Shown: positions 22,049 through 35,500 of the stretch, piece after piece
How positions within the stretch are numbered: position 1 is the first letter of the stretch
Layout: each line of letters begins with the position of its first letter
From: a virus
Strand: one strand, 5' to 3'
Virus record (IMG/VR): IMGVR_UViG_3300021368_000007
Location: 1-64,000 of that record
DNA length: 64,000 bases
Translations under genes and position numbers: made by a program
Notes under the pieces: generated by a model
The model's database searches: none
Told to the model about the DNA's origin: nothing
What the model saw: only the letters and a program-made list of their open reading frames with translations

Positions 22049-23897
22049 TTATCTGCCTTAAATTATTCCAATTAGACTCGATGTCTGGATCGGCATTATC
22101 AAAGCGAACTTGAATAGGTCGATTTGACTTGATTTCAACTGGTATATCTATGTCTTCGATAACAATAGGATCACTCAATACTGTATCAGTATCTGGTGCT
22201 TCAACCTGATCTTCAGGTACTACATTTCTACTATCTGGGATATTAATTGCATCTGGAGTTTGGTCAATGTCTACTTCGACTATCACCCCTTCAGTATTAA
22301 CATTTCCTCCGCAACCTGCTGCTGACAATGTATATTCAATAGTCTCTGGACCAAAATTATTCCAAGGAATATTCAAATCTACAGTTGCTGTAGTTTCAAC
22401 ATTGTTCTTATCACTTGCAGATGGTGTTAACTGAATAGTACCAGTTGTAACAACACCATTAGTTCCAGTGTAGACAGCATTTATTTGTGCAACAGTAGTA
22501 GCATTTCTATATGAAACATTTACACTAGGAGTGTCTCCATAATCAAGTGTTGATGGAAAAGTTGCACTAATTTGAGGTATTTGACATACCTGAACTAACA
22601 CTTCAGCAGTGTCATTACCACCAAGACCACTAGCAGTTAGTGTATACGTTGTACTTACAGAAGGAGAAACTGATGCTGATGATGATAACAACACCTGTCC
22701 ATTATTTGTTATATTTGGACTAATACTAGCAGTAGAAGCGTCACCAGTAACACTCCATGTTAAATTTGTGCTTTGACCTGCAGTAATAGGATTAGGATTT
22801 GCAAATATATTAGCAACAACTGGTTGATATACATCAACTGTTACAGCTTCGGTAGTTACAGATCCCTGAGCACCACCGAAATTTTTTGCAGTTATCGTAT
22901 ATGTTGTACTATCAGTAGGATTGACTACTATAGATCCTGTCAATCCAGGACTATTGAGGACATTATAGGTAGATTCATCTCCACCACTACCAACAATTTG
23001 CAAGAAATCAACAGAAATACCACTTACATCCCAAGACAATGTACTAGATCCAGGATTAATAAATGACGTTGGAGACGCACTAAATGTAACTGTTGGTGGA
23101 GGTGGTGGCAAGACTGTTACTGTAACAAGTCTCTGCTGAGATCCTACTGGTCCAGTAACAGTTAATTGATATTGAGTTGTTGCTGCTGGATTTACAGTAA
23201 TTGTACCAGAAGGATCATTTACCGCACCGACTCCTGCATTAATTACTGCACTGGTAACATCACCAAAAACAACCCAAGACAAAGTAGCACTACCACCATA
23301 GGGAATAGTTACACCCTCTACTACATTGAAGTTGTTCAGAAAGTTTGGATCAGCAGAAAATGAAGCAGATGGAGGAAAGTCAACAGTTTGATCTACCGAC
23401 CATCTCTCACCCTGATCACTAACATTAAGAACAACATTAATTCCTGCAGCAGCACATCTTACAAAGAAATAGTCATAAGATGCTCTAACTGTGCTCAGTC
23501 TCATAGAACCAGAGACATCCAACCACAGCGATACATATGATCCTGGCGGTTGTGTATCTAAACCACAAATAGCAAACCAATCAGATCTATTAGATGTAGA
23601 TCCATTGTCTCTAGCAACTGTTCTAGTTCTTGTAAGAGAATCATTAATAAAATTATTTGGTCTTAATAGGTCAGAAAATTGTCGTCCTGGTTGCAACAAC
23701 CAAAACTCTCTACCATTTCCATTATTGTTGGGATATTCTGATCTAAATCTATTCCAGTCATTTTGAAGCGCCTGTGCGCTACTACTTACACTTTGTGGCC
23801 AAGGTGAAGGTGGTGGATTTTGGTTGTAATTATTTCTTGCCTGGTTACCTAGAGATTCGTCAATAACTGAGATACATTGCGTTCTTGGGACTACCAT
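22044..23897 (-). CDS. vWA-like domain / Ig-repeat tail adhesin, paralogue 3 (617 aa)
   Basis: The N-terminus (about 1-170) is unlike its two paralogues: instead of a glycine-rich tip it has YVSLWLDVSGSMRLSTVRAS, whose D127-V-S-G-S-M is a MIDAS metal-binding motif of von Willebrand A domains. Then come Ig-like repeats (SPSVSTTYTLTASGLGGNDT and others) and the common C-terminus (RPIQVRFDNADPDIESNWNN). A vWA domain could bind a host protein through Mg2+/Ca2+. The swap of N-terminal modules over a fixed C-terminus suggests receptor-range variation. RBS AGGTTGAGAT precedes the ATG. Confidence 0.6.
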   Translation of the reverse strand: MVVPRTQCISVIDESLGNQARNNYNQNPPPSPWPQSVSSSAQALQNDWNRFRSEYPNNNGNGREFWLLQPGRQFSDLLRPNNFINDSLTRTRTVARDNGSTSNRSDWFAICGLDTQPPGSYVSLWLDVSGSMRLSTVRASYDYFFVRCAAAGINVVLNVSDQGERWSVDQTVDFPPSASFSADPNFLNNFNVVEGVTIPYGGSATLSWVVFGDVTSAVINAGVGAVNDPSGTITVNPAATTQYQLTVTGPVGSQQRLVTVTVLPPPPPTVTFSASPTSFINPGSSTLSWDVSGISVDFLQIVGSGGDESTYNVLNSPGLTGSIVVNPTDSTTYTITAKNFGGAQGSVTTEAVTVDVYQPVVANIFANPNPITAGQSTNLTWSVTGDASTASISPNITNNGQVLLSSSASVSPSVSTTYTLTASGLGGNDTAEVLVQVCQIPQISATFPSTLDYGDTPSVNVSYRNATTVAQINAVYTGTNGVVTTGTIQLTPSASDKNNVETTATVDLNIPWNNFGPETIEYTLSAAGCGGNVNTEGVIVEVDIDQTPDAINIPDSRNVVPEDQVEAPDTDTVLSDPIVIEDIDIPVEIKSNRPIQVRFDNADPDIESNWNNLRQIT

Positions 23898-23906
23898 ATC
23901 TCAACC

Positions 23907-24797
23907 TCACATTTTGATAATGTACGAGACGACAATAAAAGGTGTTACGACATTATCTAATTTTGTGATATCGTCAACACCAACGTTCAATGTTGTTGAT
24001 ACATTATCTGCAGGAATCTGGAATGGTTCAAATGAATATGCAAAGTTGTGATTATAAGTGTTTGGTTTTCCTAGTTTGTGAACATGAGACGTGCTCTCAT
24101 TAGTATTCAATTCAGTAGTTTCTACAACGTTATAGGCACCAGAGTTTCCACTATCTGCTCCACTTTCTTTACCATCTCCACTTACTTGGTGGTTTGCACT
24201 AAAGTTGATGTAAGTTGCAGATGATTTATGTACGTGACCCTGAAAATTTTCAATGTCTAGGAATTCTTCAGATGTTAGTGCTGGAAATTGGTACTTTACA
24301 TTTGCTTGAAAATCGTAATCGTTGTCAACTACTTTTCTTCTTCCTTCAAAGTTGCCCAAGAAATCACATGTTAACTGAGTTCCTTCATTACATACAACCT
24401 CAACTTCAGGACCAACTCTAGAAAGATTAGAATCACCAACGAAATCGTTTGTATAGTCTCCAACAGATCTAGATGCAACAATAACTTTAGATCCTAGATC
24501 GGGAAGTTGAAATTGTCCCAAGTCACCAGTTTCCTCATCAGGTTCTCTAAGAGTTACATTATCTTTTCTAAATTTTGATTCACTTCCTACACCCAGAACT
24601 TGTGACAACGCAAGGTACTCACTTGCATTTTTGATACTACCATCACAAAGCAAAAATCCTGCAGGCGCATGAAGTTTAAAAGGAGTAGTAGAAGAATCAT
24701 TAACTCCTGTTAGATATGGTGTAGCATGAGTTTGGATAGAACCAATGTATCCACCATATTTTGCTTTTGTTTGTGCGTAGTTATTTGTATTTGCCAT
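23907..24797 (-). CDS. Tail-collar-type fibre protein (296 aa)
   Basis: Residues about 15-115 read YIGSIQTHATPYLTG, then APAGFLLCDGSIKNASEYLA and GQFQLPDLGSKVIVA, the tail-collar domain. The second half has HVHKSSATYIN and HVHKLGKP, H-x-H pairs like those that coordinate iron in trimeric fibre tips. It looks like a shorter relative of the 1065-residue protein, forming a fibre tip or accessory fibre. Its start overlaps the upstream stop. Confidence 0.65.
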   Translation of the reverse strand: MANTNNYAQTKAKYGGYIGSIQTHATPYLTGVNDSSTTPFKLHAPAGFLLCDGSIKNASEYLALSQVLGVGSESKFRKDNVTLREPDEETGDLGQFQLPDLGSKVIVASRSVGDYTNDFVGDSNLSRVGPEVEVVCNEGTQLTCDFLGNFEGRRKVVDNDYDFQANVKYQFPALTSEEFLDIENFQGHVHKSSATYINFSANHQVSGDGKESGADSGNSGAYNVVETTELNTNESTSHVHKLGKPNTYNHNFAYSFEPFQIPADNVSTTLNVGVDDITKLDNVVTPFIVVSYIIKM

Positions 24798-26545
24798 TAG
24801 TATGCTCTGATGCAGTAGATACAGGTCATCTGTGGTTGAGAAGTATTGAAATTGATTTGGAAAACACCAACGTTTCTTGCATTATCTAAATCAATACCGA
24901 TCAAAGATCCAGAAGTTGTAGATGGATTAGGTGCGGTAACGTCAATCTCAATTCTATTTAATGGTCTTAGACCAGCACGATCAAACTCAATATCAACTTC
25001 ATCATGAGTATGTGGTCGGATCATATCAATTCTACCAGTTGTGTTAGCAGTTCTATTGAAATCCCAACCAGCGTTACTATTCATTGTGTGAGTAACATTA
25101 ACATTGAAATTCTCAAAAGTGTCTTTATTAGATAGTGGATTGTTAGTTGCATCACCATCATATTGAAGAAGATCTGGATACCAGTTTGTTTCTCCAGATG
25201 GGAGATTTAATTCATTTCCACTAATACCATATTTAACTGTTTGTGCAGAACCATCACCCTTATTGAAACCAGCAATACCACCTTCACCTGCCAACATACC
25301 TTTCAAACTACCAACACCTTCATTAAAGTTTCTGTGGTTGTGTGGTTGCGTCAATTCAGATTTAATTGGAGACCAAACAACATTTTTTGGAGTCCAGTTA
25401 ACAGGTGGACTTTCTGCGTGGACATAAGCTACAAGTCTTCCATCAAGTCCTCCACCAAATCCACTTCTACCTCTATCATATTGACTCATACTCCATGATA
25501 GATCAAATGAGTTATCATCAGTAATGAAGACATCTCCATCACCCGTTTCAACTTGAGCTTCAAATGTAAAAGTGAGACTAGACCAAGGAATAACACCTTC
25601 GCCTGGTTGTGATGAAGGATCTCTTCTAACTGTATCAAATCTCCCAGAATGGCGATGACTCTTTAAATGCTCTCTACCCAATTTTCTGGGTCCAAAATAC
25701 ATAATCTTTGCAGCTTCACCAGAACCAGAAACAAGTGTGTTGCCTGATAGAGTTCCACTATAGTAGAATCCAAGTTCTCCGCCACCTGCAGGAAACGAAG
25801 TTCTTTCATTCAACTCAAAGACCACATCAGTAGTAACATCATTAAAGGTTTGAGGAACACCAGTATCAGTATTTGCTCCGATATAAGGAACAACCTCTGC
25901 AATTGTTACAGGGTCATGAAACGCTGGCATATTTGCTGCTGGTAAGACAGAACCACTACCAAAATAATTTGTCTCTAGGTCAACAATTGGTTTATTAAGC
26001 AAAGAAGGCAGAACAATCTCACCAGCATAGTTGGGGAATTCTCCGCCAAATGTAGAGACGGATCCAGTTTCTACTGAACTAACTGTGACAATAATATCTG
26101 TACCACCACCAGTTTGCCCTGAAACAAGTGTTAGATTATCACCTACTTCATAGTTAATACCTTGAGTAAGTCTAGTAACAGTTACAGGACCACCAACTCC
26201 GTTAGGTGCTCCGCCAGAATTTGTTCCAGCATCGGCAACAACAATTGCAAAAGTAGCACCTCCGCCACTCCCATCTAGGGGAGAATAAACGTAAGTTCCT
26301 GGTGCTCTACCTGTCTCTGTTGTAGCATTGGTAGTAAAGAGATTGATTAGTCCTTGAGTGACTGCAGTAGACAGATTATAGGTATCACCAATTGCTCTTG
26401 CTAACAAAGGGAAATCAGAAGCATTGACACGAGATCCATCACATGGAATCCATCCATCGGGGATATCTGAGATATTCCCCGTGAATGGCATGATTGTGCC
26501 AATAGCAGCTGCTTTGGCGGTTTTAAGTTCCTGATAAAAAGACAT
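24797..26545 (-). CDS. Tail-collar-domain fibre protein (582 aa)
   Basis: Opens with AAIGTIMPFTGNISDIPDGW then IPCDGSRVNASDFPLLARAI, a phage tail collar domain at the very N-terminus. The rest contains beta-rich segments and Gly/Ser linkers, ending in a short hydrophobic strand (PQMTCIYCIRAY). As a structural protein it probably trimerises. It begins 3 bp after the 4316-residue giant gene, so the two are probably expressed together and may form the same fibre. Confidence 0.65.
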   Translation of the reverse strand: MSFYQELKTAKAAAIGTIMPFTGNISDIPDGWIPCDGSRVNASDFPLLARAIGDTYNLSTAVTQGLINLFTTNATTETGRAPGTYVYSPLDGSGGGATFAIVVADAGTNSGGAPNGVGGPVTVTRLTQGINYEVGDNLTLVSGQTGGGTDIIVTVSSVETGSVSTFGGEFPNYAGEIVLPSLLNKPIVDLETNYFGSGSVLPAANMPAFHDPVTIAEVVPYIGANTDTGVPQTFNDVTTDVVFELNERTSFPAGGGELGFYYSGTLSGNTLVSGSGEAAKIMYFGPRKLGREHLKSHRHSGRFDTVRRDPSSQPGEGVIPWSSLTFTFEAQVETGDGDVFITDDNSFDLSWSMSQYDRGRSGFGGGLDGRLVAYVHAESPPVNWTPKNVVWSPIKSELTQPHNHRNFNEGVGSLKGMLAGEGGIAGFNKGDGSAQTVKYGISGNELNLPSGETNWYPDLLQYDGDATNNPLSNKDTFENFNVNVTHTMNSNAGWDFNRTANTTGRIDMIRPHTHDEVDIEFDRAGLRPLNRIEIDVTAPNPSTTSGSLIGIDLDNARNVGVFQINFNTSQPQMTCIYCIRAY

Positions 26546-26548
26546 CCG

Positions 26549-29500
26549 TTATACGTCCATTAGATACCAACCTGCGCGGTTTGGATTGACTCCGCCACCA
26601 CCATCAGAATCGACTGTTCCAGCATATACAAGACCAAATGCAGCATTTGGTGTCTGAACAACTAGTTCACCGCCGTCATGTTGAGAAAGGTTGCCAGATG
26701 CTAGAGAACCGAGAATTGTCGATCCTGTATTGCTTAGAGAACCTTGAATTCTCTGTAGACTTGCCGCTCTAATAACGAGCGAGATATTATATGACAGGTT
26801 ACCACTAATATCTATAATGCGAATCATATCGCCCATTTGAGGGTTCGTTGGTAGTCTGATTAGAGACGTACCAGATACATCAACGAAGTAACTGATGTTA
26901 GATGTAGCAGTAAAGACGCTGGTGTTAATAACCTGCCACTTCGTTGCTCCAGATGGAGAGAAGTAGTTGGTAATTCCACCCATGTTGATAGAACCATCGT
27001 CATCAATCGCGAAGATTTCATCTCCTGCTTGATTAACAACTAGATCACCGCCGTTAACTGTTAGATCTCCCGCCATCGTAACAGGACCACCGAAGGAAGA
27101 TAGTCCAGTTCCAAGTGCAGAGAACGCACCATAAGTAGTGAAGTCTCCAGAGGAGTTGTTGAATGTTAGGCGAGGTGTAGTTCCATCAGTTCCAAAGATG
27201 TTGATGTTGCCACCATTCATCGTGAGATTACCATTCGCAGTATCAACTTGGAAGGTAGTTCTCAGTGGGACAGCAACTGTTACACCATCATTCTCGTAAG
27301 AAGGACCACCATTAGTGATGGTAAAGTATTCAGTTGCAGCAATGGTAGAACCATTCAGTGTGAGAGTATTCTCAATGGTTGTGGTTCCAGCAATGTTAGT
27401 GTTACCAGTTGCACCAGCAACTGTAAACTTAGTGTATCCTTGTCCTGTACCAAGATCACCAGAAAGAACTGTGTTACCAGTTGTAGATTCTACCTTAAAC
27501 TTAGTAACTGCGGGGTCACCACCATCAGTAACAATCAAGGATTGAACATCAGTGCTGATAACATCAGCGATGCCACAAATCTCTGCCTGATCAATTCTGA
27601 TAAGATCGTTTGTGGTTAGAATACCACCAAACTCAGCAAGACCGATTCTTACGTTACCACTGGTTCCATCGATACCAGCTCTTGGTTCATCCAGGATACC
27701 ATCAGGAGTGGTAGGTGAACCATTGACTGTGCCAACGTCCTTACCTGTCAAGTAAGATGCCGAAGCATTCTTATCTAGTTTAGCGATGACACAACCATCA
27801 GGGTGGTTTGTACCCTCTTGAGTGCCTTCCTGCGCCCTCACAACAGAGATTCTGAAACCATCAGTATCATTTGCGTTGGTAACGTTATCGAGACCAACAA
27901 TACGCATGATCTCCGATTGTGCTTGGTTACGAAGACCAGTAACAGCAGTGCCCCCTAGAGGAGAATACTCATCAGGAGATGCAGCATTGCCGCGATCCAA
28001 GAGGATCAGATCACCGATATCAAAGTCATTTACAGAAGGTGTTGTGATTGGCAGGATGTAAACATCACTGGAATCTGTAACACCATTAATATCCAGAGTA
28101 ATGTCAGGAGCGCCGCCTCCACCAACTTGAGAGTCAGCAATGGTTAGAGTCTGGTTGTCAGCATATCCAGTACCAGTTGATTGGATTTCAATAGTAACTG
28201 TACCATCGAAAGCAACGTTAACATCAAATGCTGCACCTTGTCCAGATCCACCAGTTGCAAATCTGAATGCATAACTACCAGCAACACGGAGGTTGCTAGG
28301 ATCAGGTGATTGTACATTGTCAAAGTCACTGATTCTACCGCCGCCTGCTAGATCCTGACTTCCACCCCATAGTCTGTTACCTTCAGTATCGATAACTCTA
28401 CCAGTTGAATTGTACTTGTAGAAGTCAATGTTTGGAGTGTCAAGAGATCCAAGATTATGGAGACTAATAGGAGTAGAGAATCTACCTCTTACAATCTCGA
28501 TAATACCAGCAGTTGTACCACCAGATAGAACAATGTTAGAATCGACTGTTGCCGATGCTTGAACCTTCAGGGAGTTTCTAATGGTTGTTGTACCACCAAG
28601 AGAAGCAAAAGTTAGGTTGTTGGACTTAGTAAATGCCTCAACCTGTGTGTTTTGGTCATTATCAAAGAGTCTTACTCTTCTGACTTGAGAGAAGAGTCTT
28701 GCTTCTCCAGTTCCAGCAGCAACTTTACTACCAATTTCAAGGTTACCAGCAATAAGTGCCTGAGCAGATCCTAAAGTGACTTTAGAGTCTGCGTTTGCCC
28801 ATGCGCCACCGATATAAACCTCGGACTGGTTGTTTGCGTCATCTTGTACTGTAGCAATGTCAACGAATGCATTTGTCGATAGTGGGTGAACACTAAAGAT
28901 AGTTCTAGCAGAGTTCTGACCAATTCTAATTGTCTGGAAATCGGCATTACTACCAATGGTCAGTGTTTGATCATTAGTGGTATTGCTAAATGCATCGAAC
29001 AATTGTGCCTGGCTAGCAAAGTTGACGATGTTAGCATTCTGATTAATCAGGTTAAACGTGCTAGCAGTGGTGTTAATGTCACCGCCATCAACACTGATGT
29101 CATCCTGAATCAAGAAGTTACCAGTGATTCTACCATCACCATCAACAACTAGGTTGCGATCTAGATCACTCTCTGCTGTTAGTCCCAGAGTTGTGTTAAT
29201 ACCAACTCTACCACCAGTTTGATAGGTAGCACCACGAGTTCCAGAAGGTTCGTCTGATGTTGTAACACGGAGAGTTGCACGCTCGTCTAGGTCATTGCTA
29301 TCACCACCGACCAAGAATGCATTATCTTGAGGAATAAATCCTTGATTTGCTAGGTCTGCTCCTGTTAGAGCTTCACGTTGATCGCTATTAAGATTATTAT
29401 CTTCCCAGCGGTTGGTGATATCACCTGTACCAGAATCGACAGAGGTTAGAGTCTTACCAGAGACGAATGCTGTACCAACAACGTCAAGCGTTGCTCTTGG

Positions 29501-32500
29501 TTCAGTAAACTCATCAACATTACCAGTAAGAACTGCATTATGTCCTGCTCTTGCAATGGTGTTAACACCAAGTTTGTAATCACCACGCTCTTCAGTATAT
29601 GTTCTGAGAGTCTCGGCACCGATGACACCAGTCTCTTTCCATTGCTTAGAAGAAACAAGGATGTCACCACCAGACCAGTCAGCATCTGTGTAAATTGTTC
29701 CAGAAGTAACTGTATCGTCAATAGCAATCTGGAATGTTACACCTGCGTCTGTTCTTGTAGAATCAATAACTTCCCAAGTGCCAATTAGAGCAGTATTACT
29801 GAAGTTAGTAATTCTGATCTGAGAGTCATCAAATACATTAGAGTTGCCGTTGTTGAATGTAGCAGCATACTCAAATGTGAGTGTGGTTGTACCATCAGCA
29901 GTAATTCTAAAGATTCTATTTTCGATAGAAGTAAAGCTATTAGCAAGAATCCATCCAAGTGATCCCGAGTTACCTACAGAAGAACCCTTAAAGACAATAT
30001 CGCCACCTTCTGGAGCATTTCCAGATCCAAAGTCGATATTCTGTGCTGGATAGAAGACTGTATTTGGATCGTTCCATGGAACGATGTTAGAGGGTTCGCC
30101 ACCAGCAATATGTGTTCTGAAGGAATAAGACTGACCATACTGAGCAAGAGGTTTTGGACGTGCATTCAAGATGAATACCGCCGACTTAATCTTGTTACCA
30201 GAAATCTTAATATTACCTTCTGCCTGATCTCTCCAGGAACCACTGAATAGTGTCTGATCTTCGTTAGCAGCGATATTAGAGAATACTGTTAGAGCATCAC
30301 CTTCGCTTGCTTCAACGTTGATTTCTACTGGTCCGTTCAAAGAAGACTTACCAGCAACTGTAATTGTGCTGTTGAACGTTACAGGAGAATCGAACGTTGT
30401 AACGAGGGTTCCGATATCCTCATCATCATCCTCAGAATCTAGAAGTGCTGCACTTTCTAGGAATGTCTCCTCACCAGTAATAGCGTTGACTTTCTTGTTA
30501 CCAATGTATAGGTCACCATTGGAGTTCAGACCCGTGTAGAAGACGATACCGCCGTCCTCACGCTTCGCTTGAGCATAGAAGTCCTGTTTGTCAGTTAAGA
30601 CGACTTCCTGGCGCAGTGGGAAACCAGTGGAGTAGTTACCAGGACCGAATCCAAGGTATTCAAACGTATGGTTACCAGATCTTGCGATAGATGGTCTTCT
30701 AAGTTCAACGTAGAGCTTGCGCTCTGTTGGGAACTCGGAGTCGCCAGAGATAGGAATCAGTCTATCTTCAGAACCAGAGGTTGCGTTACCTTCTTGTGCT
30801 TGGATGACATTATCACCAGTATATGTGTAACGATTCAAGAAACCATTTCTGATCATGTCACTGACCATTTCTCTGGTCTCACTACCCTTAGCATCGTTAA
30901 CTGTTACGAGACCATGGACATAGTTGTCTGCTGCAGAAGATGTAGCAGGAACGTCAAGAATAGAGGTATCTCTTACACCAGTTGTGCCATCAACTTGGAA
31001 CCACAATGGGTCATTCTTATAGTTGATAGGATAGAGTTGGGAGATAGGTTGAGAGAACTTGAAGTTTCTGAAGTTCTCGCCAACACCAGATCCAGTTGGG
31101 AATGGAGAGATGTTACCACGTAGGCAAGTCAGGTAGTAGATACCATCTTGCTGGTTGGGAATACGCTCTTGTAGTGTATCAATGTCGAAGATGTAGAAGC
31201 AATCATCGAAGTTGCCTTGGTCTTCAATTGTAGCAACATAGTAAGAGTTGAGTCCAGTGTCGTCAGTGATAACGTCACCAGGAGCAATCGTATAAACGTT
31301 AGAACCTTCTACTCTGTAGAGATAGTTCTCACGCTTAGACTTGTCAAGGTACTCAAGTTGATCACCGAAGGAGTTAGGAACTTCAATCAGTTCAATCTGA
31401 ACATCGCCCTGCTTAAACAAGACTTGCTTGGATGGATCGAATGCCAGTTCTCCAACTGCACCCTTCAGAACTAGAACTGCTTGAGCAGTTTCCAGATCAT
31501 TGATGTATGCTTGTAGATATGCCTCACCTTGGATGTTACCACCACCAACTGTTTCCCAGGTGATCTTATTGCTATCGTTGCTTTGTGTAGCGTTAGCAGT
31601 GAAGAATCCACCTTGTAGGAAGTTACAACGTACAACTGTAAAGATCTCGTTCTTAACAGACTGGTTGACAATCGTGTGGTCAAACAGAGTTACTTCCAGG
31701 AATGTATCAGTTGTGCCAGCAGGAGTGAACTTTCTAGCAGACTGAATAGTTGCAGCAATCTTAGAGTCAAACTCAATTACTTTTGGTGCTAGGTATGGAT
31801 CATACAGGTTCTGCTGCTCAGGTAGCAGATCAACAACAGATGGATCGATTGTTCTGATCTGATCAGCAATCAGTTCAGACTTGTTCAAACCAATTTGTTC
31901 ACCAGCATTTGCAGGGTTATAGAACGATGCAACTTGATTAGGGTTGCCAGGAATTGGTTTGAGTAGAACTCTCTGTGGAACTAGACGACGCTTGTCATCA
32001 GTTCTAGTCTTGATGACGAAACCATTGAGAGGATCACGAACTGTTTCCAGATAATTTGGAACAACATAACGCAGTCTGTAAACTCTATCTTCCTTCTCTC
32101 TTTCGTCCTCAACACGCAGATAGCGACTATCTAGTGTAGGATCAGTCTTAGTCTGGAAGTCATTTGCTAGTTCAACACCACCATGGAATCTGGATAGGAT
32201 GCTGTAACGATTATATGCAGCACCGCCAGTATTGGACTCATCCTTAACGTTGAGATACCAAAGACCAGTATTGTTACCAGTTGCAGAATACTCAGCGTCA
32301 AAGCGTAGTGGAGACTCACGCTTGTTAGCATACAAGTAGAAGTTAACACCAGTTCCAGAAACAAATGTCAGTGCTCTATCACCAGACTCTGCATCAGCAG
32401 CAGAGGTGTGAAGTGTGACACGCTTATTAGAGACGTAACGTACAAAGTATTCGGTCTGTGTAGAGATAGCAGAAGCAGATCCACTCAGCTGTGGTAGAGT

Positions 32501-35500
32501 AGAACCAGCGATGTCAGTTGCGAGTCTAACAAATACTTTCTGTGGAGTTGTGTTAGCAGAAGGAACGTCGAAGATATGAGCAACTGATGTTTCAATCTCA
32601 GAAGCACCAACGACGTTCGACTTGTACTTGTGTAGGTCATATCTACCATCTAGTACGTATTGTTCGATAGAGATCTCAACGTCAGGATCAACCGAATCGG
32701 TTTCTGGCGAATACATGTAAATACCCGCTGCTGCATTCTCAGGAGAAGTAGCAAGCATCAACTTGTTAACTTCAGTGCCATCAAATACACCAGGATATTC
32801 TGCTTGAGATGTTGCAGTGATTTCAATCTCGATATCAGGAGCACCTGTACCACCTAGTTGACCATCGGTGATAACAACAATGTCACCATTTTGATATCTA
32901 GAACCACCATTAGCAATTGCATCTAGGTTTGCTGAAGTATCTCCAAGGGTTAGAGAACCATCAGCATTGACTCTAATGTTAAAGCGTAGTCCAGTACCAG
33001 ATGCTAGTGCAGTTCCATCAGTGTCAACTTTAGGTTGTGCAACTAGAGAACGATAGAGTCCTGCTGCAGTTGCTCTTGTAGCATTTGCAGTTGCAAAGTT
33101 AGTTCCTGCTGCCTCTGTAACTGTGATAGCAGCAGCAGACTGAGCAAAGTTTTCTGGATAGAGATTTCTACCAGGAGCAATGACATAATACTTAGTATTT
33201 GTCTTGAATCCATCAGGTAGTCTGATAACACGCTTATCGGGATCAGTACCAGGGCGAGCGCGAGGAACCAGTCTGACAGCAGTTCCTGTCTCCAGGTCAT
33301 GTGGATTGGGGTTGCCAGCAAAGCTGCCTGTGGCAAGCGTGAAGAGGGTTGCTCTTGCAGATAGACCTTCCAGGTTGCTATTGGGTTCAACACGGGTTAC
33401 AGAAGCAAACGTAGGCATCGTGATGGCACCCAGTGGTTGGTTCTGAATACCAGAAGTGATCAATGCTGTTAGAGTCGTGATGGTTTGAGCAACATCAGCG
33501 CAAGGAGGTGTTACAAGGTTTCCATTTGCATCATACTCAGGAATAACTTGAGAATCAATAACCTGAGTTAGACCATGATCACCTTGAACTGTGATTGTTT
33601 CCTGGCGCATTGCTTGAATTGCCAGGTCTCTTGCCATATTGAATGCTGCAGCAGATTCTGCTTCTTCACCAGCAACAGATGCACTGGAGATATAGAGTTC
33701 TGCAGCTGCATATACTCTATTATTACCACCATATCTGACGTTGTAAGCAATTTCTTTGAGTACATTCTCAACGTCATCTACACAAGCATCTTGAATAGTT
33801 TCACCAGTCGATGCTAGCAGACCTTGACCAAGACTTGTTCCAGCGTATGCAGGATCATTAGCGATTCTGTAAACTGCTTCTGCAGCGATGAAACGTGCAT
33901 TGTCAGTGATTGCATTAGAAGCATCAACTTCAGTGCCACCCAGTACACTATAACCAGAGTTAAGTACCAGGAAGATTTGCTCGAAGTATCCTTCAATAGT
34001 AGTTGCAATGTTAGAGCACTCAGGTAGTGGATCGCCGTTACCATCAACTCTATTATCTTGAGTGATAGTGTCGTCACTAGTTGGAGTAATGCTGCTCCAT
34101 GCACCATTCTCTAGATCAAAGTGCAGATATGCAGAAGTCGTTCCTGTACCGATAGCAGGTCTGGTTGCACCAGTGGTCAGTTTAGCACCAGGGATACCCA
34201 TTTCAATCTGAGTATCACTGATGATTCTCTTAATGAATGTATTGACAGGAATGTTGGTTGTGATTGCAGTTGCACCAGCGTTTAGTCTGCCATTTGTAAA
34301 GTCAGAAGGAGCATATTCTTCTACTCTCATACCAATGACGAGACCAGAGGTGTCACCGACGTTGACAATAGCAGATCCAGGAGTGATTGAACAATCTCTA
34401 ATCAGATAATCCCAGTTACGCATTGCTGCGATCATCAGGTTCTTGACATAATCAAATGTATCCAGAGTTTCATTCAACTCATTAGGGATGTAAGAGAGTT
34501 GCCCTTGGATGTAGTAACCTTCTGCTGCTTGAATAGAGTTGATGTTGCCACCAAGTCTCAAGTCATTAACAACAGCATCAACGAAATATCCGATATCTCT
34601 TTCACACTTACCAATAACAATGTTGGTGTTGTTTAGGAGTTCAGGATACTTAGCAATGATGTACTGATAACCTTCGTTCTGAATCAGTGCCTTGTTATCT
34701 TCAATTCTGTTAGCAGCATCTTGTGCATAGTTGTCAACCGATGCACTGCTAGGAGTTAGCGTCTCGATGCCAACTGTCCATGCTTTAAATCCAGATGGTT
34801 CTAGTTTCGACTTGAATTCAATTGGACCAGCTGGTTCAGATGGATAACGAGCAAGATCAACTGCAATCTCTTCACCAGACTTAGCACCAAGTCTGTATCC
34901 ATTGATAGAAGATGCTGGACGATCATCAGGATTCTCAATGCCATCACCAGCAAGATATAGTCTAGTATGATTAGCTCTATCCTTGGATGCAGGAACATTA
35001 AATGTATACCACTGGTTAATAATAGTGGTGCTTGGATTGATTATTCCAGGTGGAATAATGTCGGTAACGTATCCACCCTTATCCTGGTTAAAGGAGAATC
35101 CTTTGAAACCAACAGAGTGAAGTGATGTATTTCCGAAGTTGGAGTTAGAGTTGGTGATAGACATGTCACCACCTGACTCCATCAGGAAGTGATCGAAGAA
35201 ACCAACAGCGAAGACCGAAACACACTGAATAAAGGAGTCATCAGAAGCACGAATGTGGAAGTTTCTCCAGTCATCTTTCCAGTATGCATCACCCTTGGTG
35301 TGGTAAGGGATTGTAGCGAATGCATCAGTGAGTGATGCTTGGTTCCAAGTGTTTGTAAGTCTGTCGTAACGGATGAACGCACGATCGTCTTTCTGCAACG
35401 ATACGCCCGTATATTGAGCCACGACCATCGACTTGAATCCAGTCGCCTTAGATCCATCCGCCCACATGCCGCACTGACCCCAAGTAGAGCGGATCGAGCA

